Positions 50,879 through 60,956 of a DNA stretch of 64,000 nt are shown here, piece by piece. Position 1 is the stretch's first letter. Each line of letters opens with the position of its first letter. Position numbers and translations under genes: made by a program. The notes below the pieces were generated by a model. That model was not told where the DNA came from. It did no database searches and saw only the letters and a list, made by a program, of their open reading frames with translations. The stretch is from contig JAITVK010000033.1 of assembly GCA_031285845.1 (NCBI GenBank), positions 89,935 to 153,934 of the forward strand, in the 5' to 3' direction. This DNA is from Propionibacteriaceae bacterium. GTDB taxonomy: Bacteria > Actinomycetota > Actinomycetes > Propionibacteriales > Propionibacteriaceae.

Positions 50879-52114
50879 TCACGCCAAGACTTCGGCCCCT
50901 TCGAAGATGTCCTCCTCCATCTCCTGAGCCGACTCGGTCGCCCGATCCGCCCTCACCAGGTGACGGCGGCGCAGGACCAACACCGCACAGGACACCAAGA
51001 TCATGGCCGCTCCGTAGACGAACGGCATCCAGGTCCAGGTGACCGAGGCCAAGTACGTGCACAGCGGCGGAGCGATCGCGCCACCAAGGAAACGGCATCC
51101 CGAGTAGGTCGAACTGGCCACCGGTCGAGGCAGATCGGAGGCTTCCATCGAGCACTCGGTCAGCACGGTGTTGAGCAAGCCCAGAGGAATCCCGGCCGCG
51201 ATGACGCACACCATGATGCCGGTGGCGGAGTTGATCAGGATCGCACAAGCGATCAACGCCACCGCCAAGCAGGCCTCAGCCCCGATCAGCACCGACGTGC
51301 GCCGATGCCGCCTGGTCAACCGTGGAGCCACGAACACCGCCGACACCGCCAAAGCCGCACCCCAGCCGAAGAAGACCAAGCCGATGGTCAACGGCTCCTC
51401 GACACCCAGGCGGGACAGCGCGAACGGTGGGAAAGCCAAGGTGGTGAAAAACGCCATGTTGTAGAAGAACGCCGCCAGCCCCATCGTGCCCATGCCGGGG
51501 TCCGTCAGCGCCTTGAACGGCGCGGACAGCCGTACTGGCGCGGTGTGGACCGACGCCGTCGACTTCAGCAGAATCGCCACGGCGACGACCCCGATGGCCA
51601 TCAACAACGCTGTGCCGAAGAAAGGAGCCCGCCAGGTGAGTGAGCCCAGCAGACCGCCAGCCAGCGGACCGACCGCCATTCCAACGCCCAGCGCAGCTTC
51701 GTACAACACGATCGCGTGGGCTGAACCACCGACCGCCGCAGTCACCATCGCCGCCAACGCGGTCGACACGAACAGCGCGTTGCCGATGCCCCACCCGGCT
51801 CGAAAGCCGATGATCGGGGCGACTTGCGGCGCCAACCCGCAGCTGAGGGCGAACAGGACCACCAACACCAAACCGATCAGCAGCGTCTTCTTTGCCCCGA
51901 TCCGACTGGAGACCCAGCTGGAAAAGAACATCGCCACTCCGGTCAACGCCAAATAGGTGGTAAAAAGCAATTCCGATTGCGTCTGACTGGCGTGCAACTG
52001 CTTCGCAATTGACGGCAAGATCGGATCGACCAACCCAATTCCCATGAAGGACACCACGCAGGCGAAGGCCACCGCCCACACGGCGGCCGGCTGGCGACCC
52101 ACCATTGATTTCAC
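50879..52114 (-). CDS. MFS transporter, drug-efflux type
   Basis: 411 residues with 12 predicted membrane helices. Motif A-like SSWVSSRIGAKKTLLIG between helices 2 and 3 and GVGMAVGPLAGGLLG (motif C) in helix 5 indicate a proton-driven exporter of the DHA1 group. Substrate unknown. GTG at 52114 has AAGGAG 6 bases upstream; a reading from 52144 places that ribosome site inside the gene. A single gene divergent from yajQ; no regulator adjoins it. Confidence 0.88.
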   Translation of the reverse strand: MKSMVGRQPAAVWAVAFACVVSFMGIGLVDPILPSIAKQLHASQTQSELLFTTYLALTGVAMFFSSWVSSRIGAKKTLLIGLVLVVLFALSCGLAPQVAPIIGFRAGWGIGNALFVSTALAAMVTAAVGGSAHAIVLYEAALGVGMAVGPLAGGLLGSLTWRAPFFGTALLMAIGVVAVAILLKSTASVHTAPVRLSAPFKALTDPGMGTMGLAAFFYNMAFFTTLAFPPFALSRLGVEEPLTIGLVFFGWGAALAVSAVFVAPRLTRRHRRTSVLIGAEACLAVALIACAILINSATGIMVCVIAAGIPLGLLNTVLTECSMEASDLPRPVASSTYSGCRFLGGAIAPPLCTYLASVTWTWMPFVYGAAMILVSCAVLVLRRRHLVRADRATESAQEMEEDIFEGAEVLA

Positions 52115-52372
52115 AAAAAACTCCTTGACTCGCGCATGAATCACTCCGGCGGCGAAGGTTGGATCGTCGAGGGGAGCACATGCTCAACCACATTCATCAA
52201 ATATTGTACGCACCCGAGCAATCACCGCCACGCCATAATCACCAGGCGATCACTATGGACCAAGGGACGCGGGCCACCCCCGCCGAAAGCTCCAGTCGTC
52301 ATCTGGCAACGATCGAGACGATCCAGCTATCCATGAAAGAATGAGTCAAGACACCCACGGAAAGGTCAGGTC

Positions 52373-52864
52373 ATGGCAGCAGAGCATTCTTTCGACATCG
52401 TCAGCAAGGTCGACCGCCAAGAAGCGGACAACGCGATCAACCAGGCCGCGAAGGAGACCGCGCAACGATTCGATTTCAAAGACACGGCGACCACGGTCAA
52501 ATGGTCAGGCGAGGCCATCGAGATCGAGTCGAGCACCGAGGAGCGAGCCCGTGCCGCTCTGGACGTGCTGCTGTCGAAGCTCGTGCGCCGTGGGGTCGAC
52601 CTCAAGGCCGTGGATGCTTCCGAGCCACGCGTGTCGGGCAAACGAGCCCACATCACCTGCGCCCTGAGTCAGGGGATTTCGACTGAGAACGCCAAGAAGA
52701 TCGTCAAACTGATCAAAGACGACGGTCCGAAGTCGGTCCGCGCACTGATCCAAGGCGACGAGTTGCGAGTGTCCTCCAAATCCTTAGACGACCTGCAGTC
52801 GGTTCAGGCCCTGATCAAGGCCGCCGACCTCGACTTCGCCACCCAATACACCAACTACCGCTGA
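52373..52864 (+). CDS. YajQ family nucleotide-binding protein
   Basis: 163 residues with the YajQ signatures [22 protein letters not shown] at the N-terminus (key FDIVSK and ADNA), [12 protein letters not shown] and [26 protein letters not shown]. Two RNP-like folds bind nucleotides; in Xanthomonas a member binds cyclic di-GMP. Cytosolic. AAAGG 7-8 bases before ATG. Eight bases separate it from the exonuclease gene. Confidence 0.95.
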   Translation: MAAEHSFDIVSKVDRQEADNAINQAAKETAQRFDFKDTATTVKWSGEAIEIESSTEERARAALDVLLSKLVRRGVDLKAVDASEPRVSGKRAHITCALSQGISTENAKKIVKLIKDDGPKSVRALIQGDELRVSSKSLDDLQSVQALIKAADLDFATQYTNYR

Positions 52865-52872
52865 GGCTTCCG

Positions 52873-53688
52873 ATGAAACTGGTCACGTTCAACGTCAACG
52901 GCATTCGCGCCGCCGATCGGCGCGGCTTCAACGACTGGCTGAACGCCTCCCACCCCGACGTGGTCGCACTCCAGGAGATGAGGTGCTCCCCCGACCAAAT
53001 CCCGCCGGGTGTGTTCGACGGCTACCACGTCGTGCACGACCTGGGGCAGATGGCCGGACGAAACGGTGTGGCTCTGATCTCTCGGGTCGAGCCCAGCGCG
53101 GTCCGCGTCGGTTTGGATGATGACGACGAGTTCACCCATGACGGGCGCTACATCGAAGCCGACTACCTGATCGACGGCACGAAGCTCACTGTGGCCTCGC
53201 TGTATCTTCCCAAAGGTGCGGTCCCCACCGACTCGCCAGCCGCTCAGGCCAAGTTCGAGCGCAAGATGCGCTTCTGCGACCGTCTGGCCCGTCACATGTC
53301 CCACGCGATCGACCGCGCTGAAGCCGACGAAGCGTCCTACACCGTCTTGGGTGACTACAACATCGCCCGTACTCCCCAGGACCTCTACAACAACCATTCC
53401 TCCAAGCCGCTCGACGGATACTTGCCCGAAGAACGACAATGGCTGACCCAGACCTTGGATCTGGGTCTGACAGACGTCGTGCGCCAACTACATCCCGACG
53501 ACCAGGGGCCGTATTCGTGGTGGAGTTGGCGCGGAGCCTCATGGCAGCGAGGGTACGGCTGGCGCATCGACTATCACCTGACCACAGGCGAGTTGGCTGA
53601 GCGCGCCGTCTTCGGCGACACTGACCGACCCGAATCCTACGAGGCGCGAGTCTCCGATCATGCGCCGGTCGTCGTCGAGTACGCCTGA
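52873..53688 (+). CDS. xthA: Exodeoxyribonuclease III / AP endonuclease
   Basis: 271 residues. EEP-family motifs: FNVNGIRAADR, VVALQEMRCSPDQ, LGDYNIARTPQD, WRIDYHLTT and SDHAPVVVEYA. It acts in base excision repair on abasic sites. It overlaps nothing and probably shares the yajQ promoter. Confidence 0.95.
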   Translation: MKLVTFNVNGIRAADRRGFNDWLNASHPDVVALQEMRCSPDQIPPGVFDGYHVVHDLGQMAGRNGVALISRVEPSAVRVGLDDDDEFTHDGRYIEADYLIDGTKLTVASLYLPKGAVPTDSPAAQAKFERKMRFCDRLARHMSHAIDRAEADEASYTVLGDYNIARTPQDLYNNHSSKPLDGYLPEERQWLTQTLDLGLTDVVRQLHPDDQGPYSWWSWRGASWQRGYGWRIDYHLTTGELAERAVFGDTDRPESYEARVSDHAPVVVEYA

Positions 53689-53728
53689 TGTCTGTTTTCG
53701 GTGACCTGACCTACGGCCCGTCGACGCC

Positions 53729-54949
53729 ATGACGATCCTGGGCGCGCTGCGGTACGTGATCCTGGCCGTGGTGGCTGGTGGATTCCTCTACTACTGCCTC
53801 GTGGTAGCCACCAGGGCTCGCCGCTGGGCGGTCGTGGTGGCCGTCCTCCTCACCCTGGGGTTGACGACGACCGTGGTCACGACCATCGTGGCCCGGGTGG
53901 CCGGAACAGTGCCCCATCCGTTGTGGTTGATCGTGACCACCAGCGGCGTCGCGGTGGTGCTCTACACCTGCCTGGCGCTGACCGTGGTGTGCCTGACGAA
54001 CCTGATCTGGTGGCTGATCACCACCAGGCGTGGCCGCTCCGGCCAAGACAGCTCAGTCGAGGACGGACTGGATCACCTTGGGAGAATCACATCGCTCAGA
54101 GTCAGAATCGTACGAGTCTTGACTGTCGCGGCGATCGTGTTCGGCCTGGTGATGACGAGCGTGGGGTACGTGCGGGCGCGGTCAATCACGCTGACTCCGA
54201 TCAGTGTGGCTTTCGCCGACCTGCCGCCGGCTTTCGATCAGATGACCATCGCCTTGGTGTCTGATCTGCACGTCGGGGCGACGACGCGGGCTGACTTCCT
54301 GCCCCGCGTCGTCGACCAGATTAACGCCGCCCATCCGGATCTGATCGTCATCGATGGCGACGTGGTCGACGGCCCAGTGGCCAAAGTTCAGCCACGTCTG
54401 AGCGCGTTGACGCGTCTCAGCGCGCCGTACGGGGTGGTGGTGACCACCGGCAACCATGAGTTTTACTCCGATCCTGCCGGATGGATTCGCGCCTTTGAGG
54501 AACTCGGATTGACCGTCCTGGACAATGATGGCTTCGCCATCCAGCGCGGCGAAGAGAAGATTGAAGTGCTGGGGGTCAACGACGCCCGCGGCACCGACGA
54601 CTTGGCGCCGGACCTCGAGTTGGCCTGTCGCCGCGCCCACGGCGCGACCTGCACCGCCGACGACTCCGTGTGGCGGTTACTTGCCGCTCATGAGCCGAAG
54701 CAGGTCTTCGACCAGGACGGGCTGGCGAAAACGATCGGAGTCGAACTGCAATTGTCGGGCCACACCCATGGCGGCCAGCTCTGGCCGCTCAACTGGTTCG
54801 TCCGCTGGGATCAACCCACGGTGGACGGGGTCGAGGTCGTCGATTCGGTCACGATCGTGACCTCCCGCGGAGTGGGAACCTGGGGCCCGCCGATCCGAGT
54901 GGGAGCTGATCCGCAGATCCCTGTGATCACACTGCGTCGCCCGGCGTGA
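53729..54949 (+). CDS. Membrane-anchored metallophosphoesterase
   Basis: 406 residues: four membrane segments (about 5-25, 31-54, 66-92 and 125-145) followed by an external or cytosolic calcineurin-like domain with SDLHVG, DGDVVDG, TGNHEFY, LAAHEP and SGHTHGGQLWP metal-binding motifs. It is of the YkuE/YaeI type (substrates include lipid and nucleotide phosphoesters in known relatives). Its start lacks a ribosome site. The last codons form the first copy of a direct repeat. Confidence 0.9.
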   Translation: MTILGALRYVILAVVAGGFLYYCLVVATRARRWAVVVAVLLTLGLTTTVVTTIVARVAGTVPHPLWLIVTTSGVAVVLYTCLALTVVCLTNLIWWLITTRRGRSGQDSSVEDGLDHLGRITSLRVRIVRVLTVAAIVFGLVMTSVGYVRARSITLTPISVAFADLPPAFDQMTIALVSDLHVGATTRADFLPRVVDQINAAHPDLIVIDGDVVDGPVAKVQPRLSALTRLSAPYGVVVTTGNHEFYSDPAGWIRAFEELGLTVLDNDGFAIQRGEEKIEVLGVNDARGTDDLAPDLELACRRAHGATCTADDSVWRLLAAHEPKQVFDQDGLAKTIGVELQLSGHTHGGQLWPLNWFVRWDQPTVDGVEVVDSVTIVTSRGVGTWGPPIRVGADPQIPVITLRRPA

Positions 54950-55035
54950 TCAGGTTCAAGCTCGCCCGACAGGCAACTTGACCTGTCCAACGAGGTCACC
55001 CCGCGTCGCCCGACGAAGACCAGGTTCAAGCCCGC
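54934..55035. repeat. 32/33-bp imperfect direct repeat after the phosphoesterase gene
   Basis: 54934-54965 and 55003-55035 share GCGTCGCCCG and CAGGTTCAAG with a few differences. The first copy covers the gene's stop codon, so the end of the gene seems duplicated into the 89-bp intergenic space. Between them GACAGG...CCTGTC (54968-54987) can form a hairpin. Confidence 0.6.
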
Positions 55036-55038
55036 TGC

Positions 55039-56052
55039 TCACGAGGAGAAGGCTTCGTCGACGATGCCTCTGGGAACCGCACTCAGCGCCGAGATCGACC
55101 AATGCGGACGATGATCACGATCGACCAGCTGCGCCCGTACCCCTTCGACGAAGTCGGGGCGCGCCAAGAAAAACCGGCCCAAGCGCAGGTCTTGGTCGAA
55201 CACCTGTGGCAACGTCATCGTGCGGGCCCGACGCAGCGCCGCCAAGGTCACCACCACGGACACCGGTGACCGAGCCATGATCGCCGAGGCGGCAGCCGAC
55301 GCGGCCGGGATCGCCGAATCCGCCAGCCGACTCATGATCGCGATCGGGTCGTCCCCTGAGAACGCGGACTCCATCCACTGATCGGCCGGGATTGTGCCCT
55401 CCGGCGGCTGATCGCCCCGGGGATGATGACCTCGACCTGACTCGACCTCTGCCACCAACAAGTCGAGCATCTGTGTCGGAGACAAAGCGGACACATCCGC
55501 ATCCGGGGTCCACCAACGGTCGGCCAACCCGACACTGACCGCCTGGGCGGCGCTGACGCCCAGTCCAGTCAACGCCATGAATGTCCCGATCTCTCCCGGC
55601 AGCCGCGACAGCCAGTACGTCATCCCTACGTCGGGCCACAGTCCGATGATGGTCTCAGGCATCGCCAACGTCGTGCCAGCTCGTACTAAACGCTGCGACC
55701 CGTGGATGCTGATCCCCATGCCACCACCCATGACCACCCCGTGGAGACAGGAGGCGTACGGCTTGGGGTAGGTCGCGATCAACTGATCGAGGCGGTACTC
55801 CTGCTCCAGAAACTCCACGCCATCGTGGCCCTGCAGCAGATCGAGTCGCAACTGGCGCACATCCGCGCCAGCGCAGAATCCGCGTCCGACCCCACTGACG
55901 ACCACGCGCTCGACGCCGGGGTCAACCGCCCAATCCGACAACAGCGTCGTCAGGTCATGAATCATCTGCCCGGTCAACGCGTTGATCGCGGCCGGGCGGT
56001 TGAGAAGAATCAAGCCCACCCCTTGGTGGACCTGGCTGATGATGGCCTCCAT
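55039..56052 (-). CDS. Enoyl-CoA hydratase/isomerase family, 3-hydroxyisobutyryl-CoA hydrolase type
   Basis: 337 residues from ATG at 56052, with AGGAG 6 bases upstream. Crotonase fold with GRGFCAGADVRQL and HGVVMGGGMGISIHG oxyanion-hole loops and TLAMPETIIGLWPDVGMTYWLSRLPG, the signature of 3-hydroxyisobutyryl-CoA hydrolase in valine degradation. Other branched-chain genes are not nearby. Confidence 0.88.
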   Translation of the reverse strand: MEAIISQVHQGVGLILLNRPAAINALTGQMIHDLTTLLSDWAVDPGVERVVVSGVGRGFCAGADVRQLRLDLLQGHDGVEFLEQEYRLDQLIATYPKPYASCLHGVVMGGGMGISIHGSQRLVRAGTTLAMPETIIGLWPDVGMTYWLSRLPGEIGTFMALTGLGVSAAQAVSVGLADRWWTPDADVSALSPTQMLDLLVAEVESGRGHHPRGDQPPEGTIPADQWMESAFSGDDPIAIMSRLADSAIPAASAAASAIMARSPVSVVVTLAALRRARTMTLPQVFDQDLRLGRFFLARPDFVEGVRAQLVDRDHRPHWSISALSAVPRGIVDEAFSS

Positions 56053-56097
56053 CACGTGCTCCTGTTCTGTGGTGTGCTATCTACTCTGCGGATCTGA

Positions 56098-57642
56098 TCA
56101 AGTCTGGGTCGGTAGGTCGCGATCGTCTCTGGCCGACTCCTCGACCAGGTCTGCTTGGTGTGGACGTCGGCCAAGCAGACCACGCCACCAGGTCATCACC
56201 ACTGATCCGAAGTGGTGGTAGATCGCCAGATGGGCCAGCCACACCAGCACGGCCAGCGCCGCCACGATGATCGCAAACGTGCCATTGCGATCCCCGACGT
56301 TCATAGCGGCGTAACACAGCATGAGAATGACCACCAGCACCGCTGGCCAAGGCACGTTGCGTCTCGTGCGTGACAAAGGCAACAACAAACCACCCCACAA
56401 CAGATACCACGGATGCAGCGCCGCCAGGCTGAACGCCAGCGCCAACAGACTCCATGACAAGGCCTTCCACGGCTTTGAGCCACCATCTTTGATCGTGATC
56501 CAGGCGATGAACACCAGCCCCGCGACCAACACGACCCGGTTCACGATCACCACTGCGGCAGTCGATCCCGGCCCGACCAGCCATTGGACGAGTTGACCGA
56601 TCAGGTACGCCGGAGCGATTGATCCGACTGATCCGGGGACTGACACGGCGTCGACCCACCCGAATCCCAAACCGGTCGAAAACGAGGCCGCGACGAACAC
56701 GGCGACCGCGATCATCCCGGACAGAAACGAACGGCCCAGCGCAGGCCACACCGCCGAGCGATCCCGCCACGAACTGAAGCCTTGGGTCAGCCACGGCAGA
56801 AAGACCGCCACTATGATGGCCGGCTGTTTCATGGCGGCCGCGACCCCGATGAGCACCGCGCCCGCTGGCCACCACCGGACTCGGGTGGCCAACCACAACC
56901 CTGTCACCACCAGCCCCATCATCCAAGCGTCGTTGTGCGCGCCGCCGATGTAGTCGATGACCAACAGAGGATTCAAGCAGGCGAACCAGACCACCTGACG
57001 CACATCAGCGCCGGTTCGCTGTGCGATGCGCGGCAGCAAGGTCACGACCAGGATCACACCGATCACGGCCGGCAGGCGCATCAGAAGCGCCGCCAGCCAG
57101 GGCAGCCCGTGCGACAGTTCGACGATCGCCCGCGCGATCTGCAGCGCCACTGGACCGTACGGCGCCGCCGTGTAGCGCCACACCCACGGGGTGTAGTCGG
57201 AGAACGGTCCGGGAACCAAACCCGGTCCGCCGTCGTACGGGTTCTGCCCGTTGTGGATCATCCATCCTTGGGCGCCGTAGGAATAGACGTCGTGACTGAA
57301 GATCGGTGGCGACACTAGGAAAGGCAGCGCCCAGATTCCGATGACGATCAGGGGTTTCAGTCGAGCGTAGACACCGTGGCGCAGTCGGAACCATGCGTCG
57401 ACGAGCAGGAAGACGCCACAGACGGTCAGGATCGTGCCAGCCACTCGTCCGATTTGTCCGGCCAACCCGATGGACCGCAGGATCGGCCAGACGGGTGAAG
57501 CCTGCGGCAAGTACGCCGGTGTCAGCGATCCCAGCGCGATGATGATGGTGGCGACCAAGCCAGCACGGACATACGGCACGGCCCAAGCAGCGCGGATCTC
57601 ATCGCGCCACTGGGGGGCCTTCGCTGGATTCGACACAATCAT
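56098..57642 (-). CDS. mptB: Polyprenol-phosphomannose-dependent alpha-1,6-mannosyltransferase (MptB-like)
   Basis: 514 residues, about 13 membrane helices, GT-C fold. The first external loop carries SPPIFSHDVYSYGAQG with the catalytic Asp118 and INGQNPYDGGPG-type sequence, as in mycobacterial MptA/MptB (GT87). The family builds the mannan core of lipoglycans such as lipomannan. The start is ambiguous: GTG at 57636 or ATG at 57642, no ribosome site. Divergent from a second membrane glycosyltransferase gene. Confidence 0.85.
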   Translation of the reverse strand: MIVSNPAKAPQWRDEIRAAWAVPYVRAGLVATIIIALGSLTPAYLPQASPVWPILRSIGLAGQIGRVAGTILTVCGVFLLVDAWFRLRHGVYARLKPLIVIGIWALPFLVSPPIFSHDVYSYGAQGWMIHNGQNPYDGGPGLVPGPFSDYTPWVWRYTAAPYGPVALQIARAIVELSHGLPWLAALLMRLPAVIGVILVVTLLPRIAQRTGADVRQVVWFACLNPLLVIDYIGGAHNDAWMMGLVVTGLWLATRVRWWPAGAVLIGVAAAMKQPAIIVAVFLPWLTQGFSSWRDRSAVWPALGRSFLSGMIAVAVFVAASFSTGLGFGWVDAVSVPGSVGSIAPAYLIGQLVQWLVGPGSTAAVVIVNRVVLVAGLVFIAWITIKDGGSKPWKALSWSLLALAFSLAALHPWYLLWGGLLLPLSRTRRNVPWPAVLVVILMLCYAAMNVGDRNGTFAIIVAALAVLVWLAHLAIYHHFGSVVMTWWRGLLGRRPHQADLVEESARDDRDLPTQT

Positions 57643-57924
57643 AAGATATCATTTCTTCATGTCTTTGGACAGTTCCTTGACGTGCCCCCACCCACATCAA
57701 GCCTTCGCTGCGGCGGCCGACTCGCCGAGAAGGCCCACCAGCGGCGCTGAGTCTGGAACGAACGGACGGCCGCGAACGCCCCGAAGGCTCCGAATTGATC
57801 GAACTCGGCCTATTTTAGCGCGTCTGTTTTCGGGCGGTCATTCGAGATGGTCGATCCGCCCGGGTCACGGCGCGACGCCAGTCGCTGATATCCTGGGTGA
57901 ACTCTTACTCTGACGAAAGACACC

Positions 57925-59331
57925 ATGGCTGAACCTTCGATCGCTCGGCGCACCCTTCCTGGCTGGATGAGAACCATTGCACATTCCATGACCTTGCCCA
58001 CCCATCGCCACGCTTTGGGTTGGTGGCTGGGCAGCCGGGCTGTCCTGTTCATCGCCTGGACCATCGTCGGCCTGCACGTCCAGGGCGACATCTACTATTA
58101 CTACGATTCGATCGCTCGCCTGTTCCACGGTGTTCCCGCGCGGTACGTCCTGGTCGAATACCCCACTCCCCTGCTGTGGCTGCTGTCCATCCCATTCCTG
58201 CTCGGGTTTGGCACGCGCACCGGTTACGTGGTCGTCTTCATCGCGATTTTCGTCGCCGCGGACGCCTTGATGGGGTACGTGCTGTGGCGTTCCGCCAGAC
58301 AGTACGGCACGAACCCCCGCCCGGCGGCGGCGTTTTGGATCTGGTTCGTTCTGGCCATCGGACCGATCGTCTACATGCGTCTGGACTTCCTGACCGCCGC
58401 ACTGTCTGCCATCGGGTTGATCGCGATCGTGCGGTCCCACCGTCTGACCTCGGGCGCGATGATCGGGATCGGCGCGGCGATCAAACTGTGGCCAGCCCTG
58501 TTATGGCCGACCACGATGGTCGACAAGAAAGCGGTCACGCGAGCCACACTCGGCTTCTTCGGCACCGGGGCTGTTCTCGCTCTCAGTTCTTGGCTCTACG
58601 CCGGATGGGGTCGTCTGATCTCACCGCTGACCTGGCAGTCGGATCGCGGTCTGCAAATCGAGTCGATCTACGCCACACCGGTGATGATCGCACGCTTGTT
58701 CGACCCGACGCGGTGGGGGGTCTACCAGTCACGCTACAACGCATACGAGATCACCGGTCCCGGCACTGTCCTGCTGACACACATCGCGACGATCGCCACT
58801 GGCGTGGGCGGAGTGATCATGGTGGCGCTGCTCGTCGGGTGGTTGCGCCGCCGCGACCGTACCCCGATCGAGGCTGGAACTCTGATGATCATCGCCACCT
58901 TGATCATGATCATCACCAATAAAACTTTCTCACCGCAATACATGATCTGGCTCGCCGGACCGGTGGCAGCACTGCTGACCATCTCAGCGCGCCACCCCGG
59001 ATTGCTGCCCGATCAAGGACATCTATTCTCCTGGTTCAGCCATCCGGCCCACCTGCGGGGTGACGACCGATTGGTCGGACCGCTCACCCTAGCCCGACAT
59101 GTAGCGATCTGGACGTTGGCCCTGATGGTGGGAACCCAACTGATCTATCCGGTGCTCTATGCCTACTTGTTGGGCACATGGTGGTTGACCCCCGTGGCCA
59201 CAGTGGTCCTCGCGATTCGCAACATCGCGCTGGTCTACTTCTCCGTTCGGCTGGTGTGGCTCGCCTTCCGCTCCATCTCGTTCCCCCGACGAAGCGCCCC
59301 AGTCACGACCGCCCCGGTCGAACCGGCCTGA
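57925..59331 (+). CDS. Second membrane glycosyltransferase, GT87 family
   Basis: 468 residues, about 11 membrane helices, with the conserved DIYYYYDSIARLFHG and VEYPTPLLWLLSIPFLLG first-loop region, and TFSPQYMIWLAGPVAALLT near the end (the QY motif common in GT87). It probably uses polyprenol-phosphate sugars and adds to lipoglycan or glycolipid with the neighbouring MptB-like enzyme, inferred from the divergent pairing. Acceptor unknown. Confidence 0.8.
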   Translation: MAEPSIARRTLPGWMRTIAHSMTLPTHRHALGWWLGSRAVLFIAWTIVGLHVQGDIYYYYDSIARLFHGVPARYVLVEYPTPLLWLLSIPFLLGFGTRTGYVVVFIAIFVAADALMGYVLWRSARQYGTNPRPAAAFWIWFVLAIGPIVYMRLDFLTAALSAIGLIAIVRSHRLTSGAMIGIGAAIKLWPALLWPTTMVDKKAVTRATLGFFGTGAVLALSSWLYAGWGRLISPLTWQSDRGLQIESIYATPVMIARLFDPTRWGVYQSRYNAYEITGPGTVLLTHIATIATGVGGVIMVALLVGWLRRRDRTPIEAGTLMIIATLIMIITNKTFSPQYMIWLAGPVAALLTISARHPGLLPDQGHLFSWFSHPAHLRGDDRLVGPLTLARHVAIWTLALMVGTQLIYPVLYAYLLGTWWLTPVATVVLAIRNIALVYFSVRLVWLAFRSISFPRRSAPVTTAPVEPA

Positions 59332-59619
59332 GTCTCACGAACCGGCCCAAGCGGATTGCGAACAGATCTGAGTCAGTCGACCCAACCCGAGAGACTCTCG
59401 AACCGACCCGAACCCGGTCGGGTGGGCCTGAATCTCGTACGCCTTAGGCCGCCAGCTCGGCGGGCTCATCACTGCTGACGCCTCCCGCCGGACGCGGACC
59501 GGACCCAACCGTCTTCGGCTGCAGCAGGTCCGAAGCGCCAGAGAAGCTGCGATTCCTCCTGGTCGAGCGAAGACCTGACCCCACGGTCAGAGGCCCACCA
59601 GGGGTCTGCCGGACTCGGC

Positions 59620-60900
59620 TCAGGCGGCCTCGGCGGTCGAGGCCTCCACCAGTCTGGCTATGGGCACCAACGTGACCGGAGCGATCCCCTGGATCGCCTC
59701 AGCGGTCACCAGCACTTGCGTGATCTCACTGCGACTCGGCACTTCGAACATCACATCCAACAGCGCCTCTTCGACAATCGCCCGCAGTCCCCGCGCGCCG
59801 GTTCCACGTTCCAGCGCTAGTTCGGCGATCGCCGTCACCGCGTCGTCACTGAACTCCAGATCGACCCCATCCAGTTCGAACAACTTGCGGAACTGTTTGA
59901 GCAACGCGTTCTTCGGCTCCACAAGAATCCGAACCAGGGCGTCGCGATCAAGACTCTCAACTGAGGCGATCATTGGCAGGCGACCAACAAACTCAGGGAT
60001 CAGACCGTACTTGTGAAGGTCTTCGGGGCGAACGTGATGGAACAGCTCGTCCTTCGTCACAACGGTCGAGACCTCGTGGGTGGTGAAACCGAGCGGGTGT
60101 TTGCCCAGACGCGCCGCGATGATGTCTTCCAAGCCGGCGAACGCCCCGCCGACGATGAACAAGATGTTGCTCGTGTTGAGCTGGATGTATTCCTGATGAG
60201 GATGCTTGCGGCCACCCTGCGGTGGGACCGAGGCGACGGTTCCTTCCAGGATCTTGAGCAAAGCCTGCTGAACCCCCTCCCCAGACACGTCACGCGTCAA
60301 CGACGGATTCTCCGCCTTGCGAGCCACCTTGTCGATCTCGTCGATGTAGATGATGCCCGTCTCGGCTCGCTTGACGTCATAATCGCAAGCCTGGAGAAGC
60401 TTCAGCAAGATGTTCTCGACATCCTCGCCGACGTAGCCGGCTTCGGTCAACGCGGTCGCGTCAGCCATCGCGAACGGCACGTTGAGCATCCGGGCCAAGG
60501 TCTGGGCCAGATAGGTCTTGCCACAACCGGTCGGCCCCATCAGCAGGATGTTAGACTTCGCCAACTCCACCGATTCCGAGGCGACCACCCGAGCCGACGG
60601 CTGCAGGTGGACCCGCTTGTAGTGGTTGTACACCGCCACAGCCAGTGCCTTCTTCGCGAAGCCTTGCCCAATGACGTACTCATCGAGGAAGGATCGAATC
60701 TGCTCTGGCTTGGGCAAGCCGTCGGTCGGCTCAGCCTCGACCGCCCCGGACAATTCCTCGTCGATGATCTCGTTGCACAAATCGATGCACTCATCGCAGA
60801 TGTACACCCCAGGACCAGCCAAGAGCTTGCGGACTTGCTTTTGGCTCTTGCCGCAGAACGAGCACTTCAGCAGATCACTGGACTCGCCTAGTCGTGGCAT
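59620..60900 (-). CDS. clpX: ATP-dependent protease ATPase subunit ClpX
   Basis: 426 residues from ATG at 60900. N-terminal zinc-binding domain with Cys13, Cys16, Cys35 and Cys38; AAA+ core with [16 protein letters not shown]alker [10 protein letters not shown] Walker B and the pore loops, IGF-type ClpP-binding loop (here PLGF region [12 protein letters not shown]). It unfolds tagged substrates for ClpP. Last gene of tig-clpP1-clpP2-clpX. Confidence 0.97.
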   Translation of the reverse strand: MPRLGESSDLLKCSFCGKSQKQVRKLLAGPGVYICDECIDLCNEIIDEELSGAVEAEPTDGLPKPEQIRSFLDEYVIGQGFAKKALAVAVYNHYKRVHLQPSARVVASESVELAKSNILLMGPTGCGKTYLAQTLARMLNVPFAMADATALTEAGYVGEDVENILLKLLQACDYDVKRAETGIIYIDEIDKVARKAENPSLTRDVSGEGVQQALLKILEGTVASVPPQGGRKHPHQEYIQLNTSNILFIVGGAFAGLEDIIAARLGKHPLGFTTHEVSTVVTKDELFHHVRPEDLHKYGLIPEFVGRLPMIASVESLDRDALVRILVEPKNALLKQFRKLFELDGVDLEFSDDAVTAIAELALERGTGARGLRAIVEEALLDVMFEVPSRSEITQVLVTAEAIQGIAPVTLVPIARLVEASTAEAA

Positions 60901-60956
60901 CACTTCTCATTTCTCGTCGGGCCGTTAGGTATACGGCTCAATATCAGGTTCCTTGA

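Noticed and set aside
57660..57913. Possible small gene before the GT87 gene (ATG at 57660)
   Set aside because: Composition is Arg/Pro-rich without pattern and it has no ribosome site; it probably overlaps promoter sequence.
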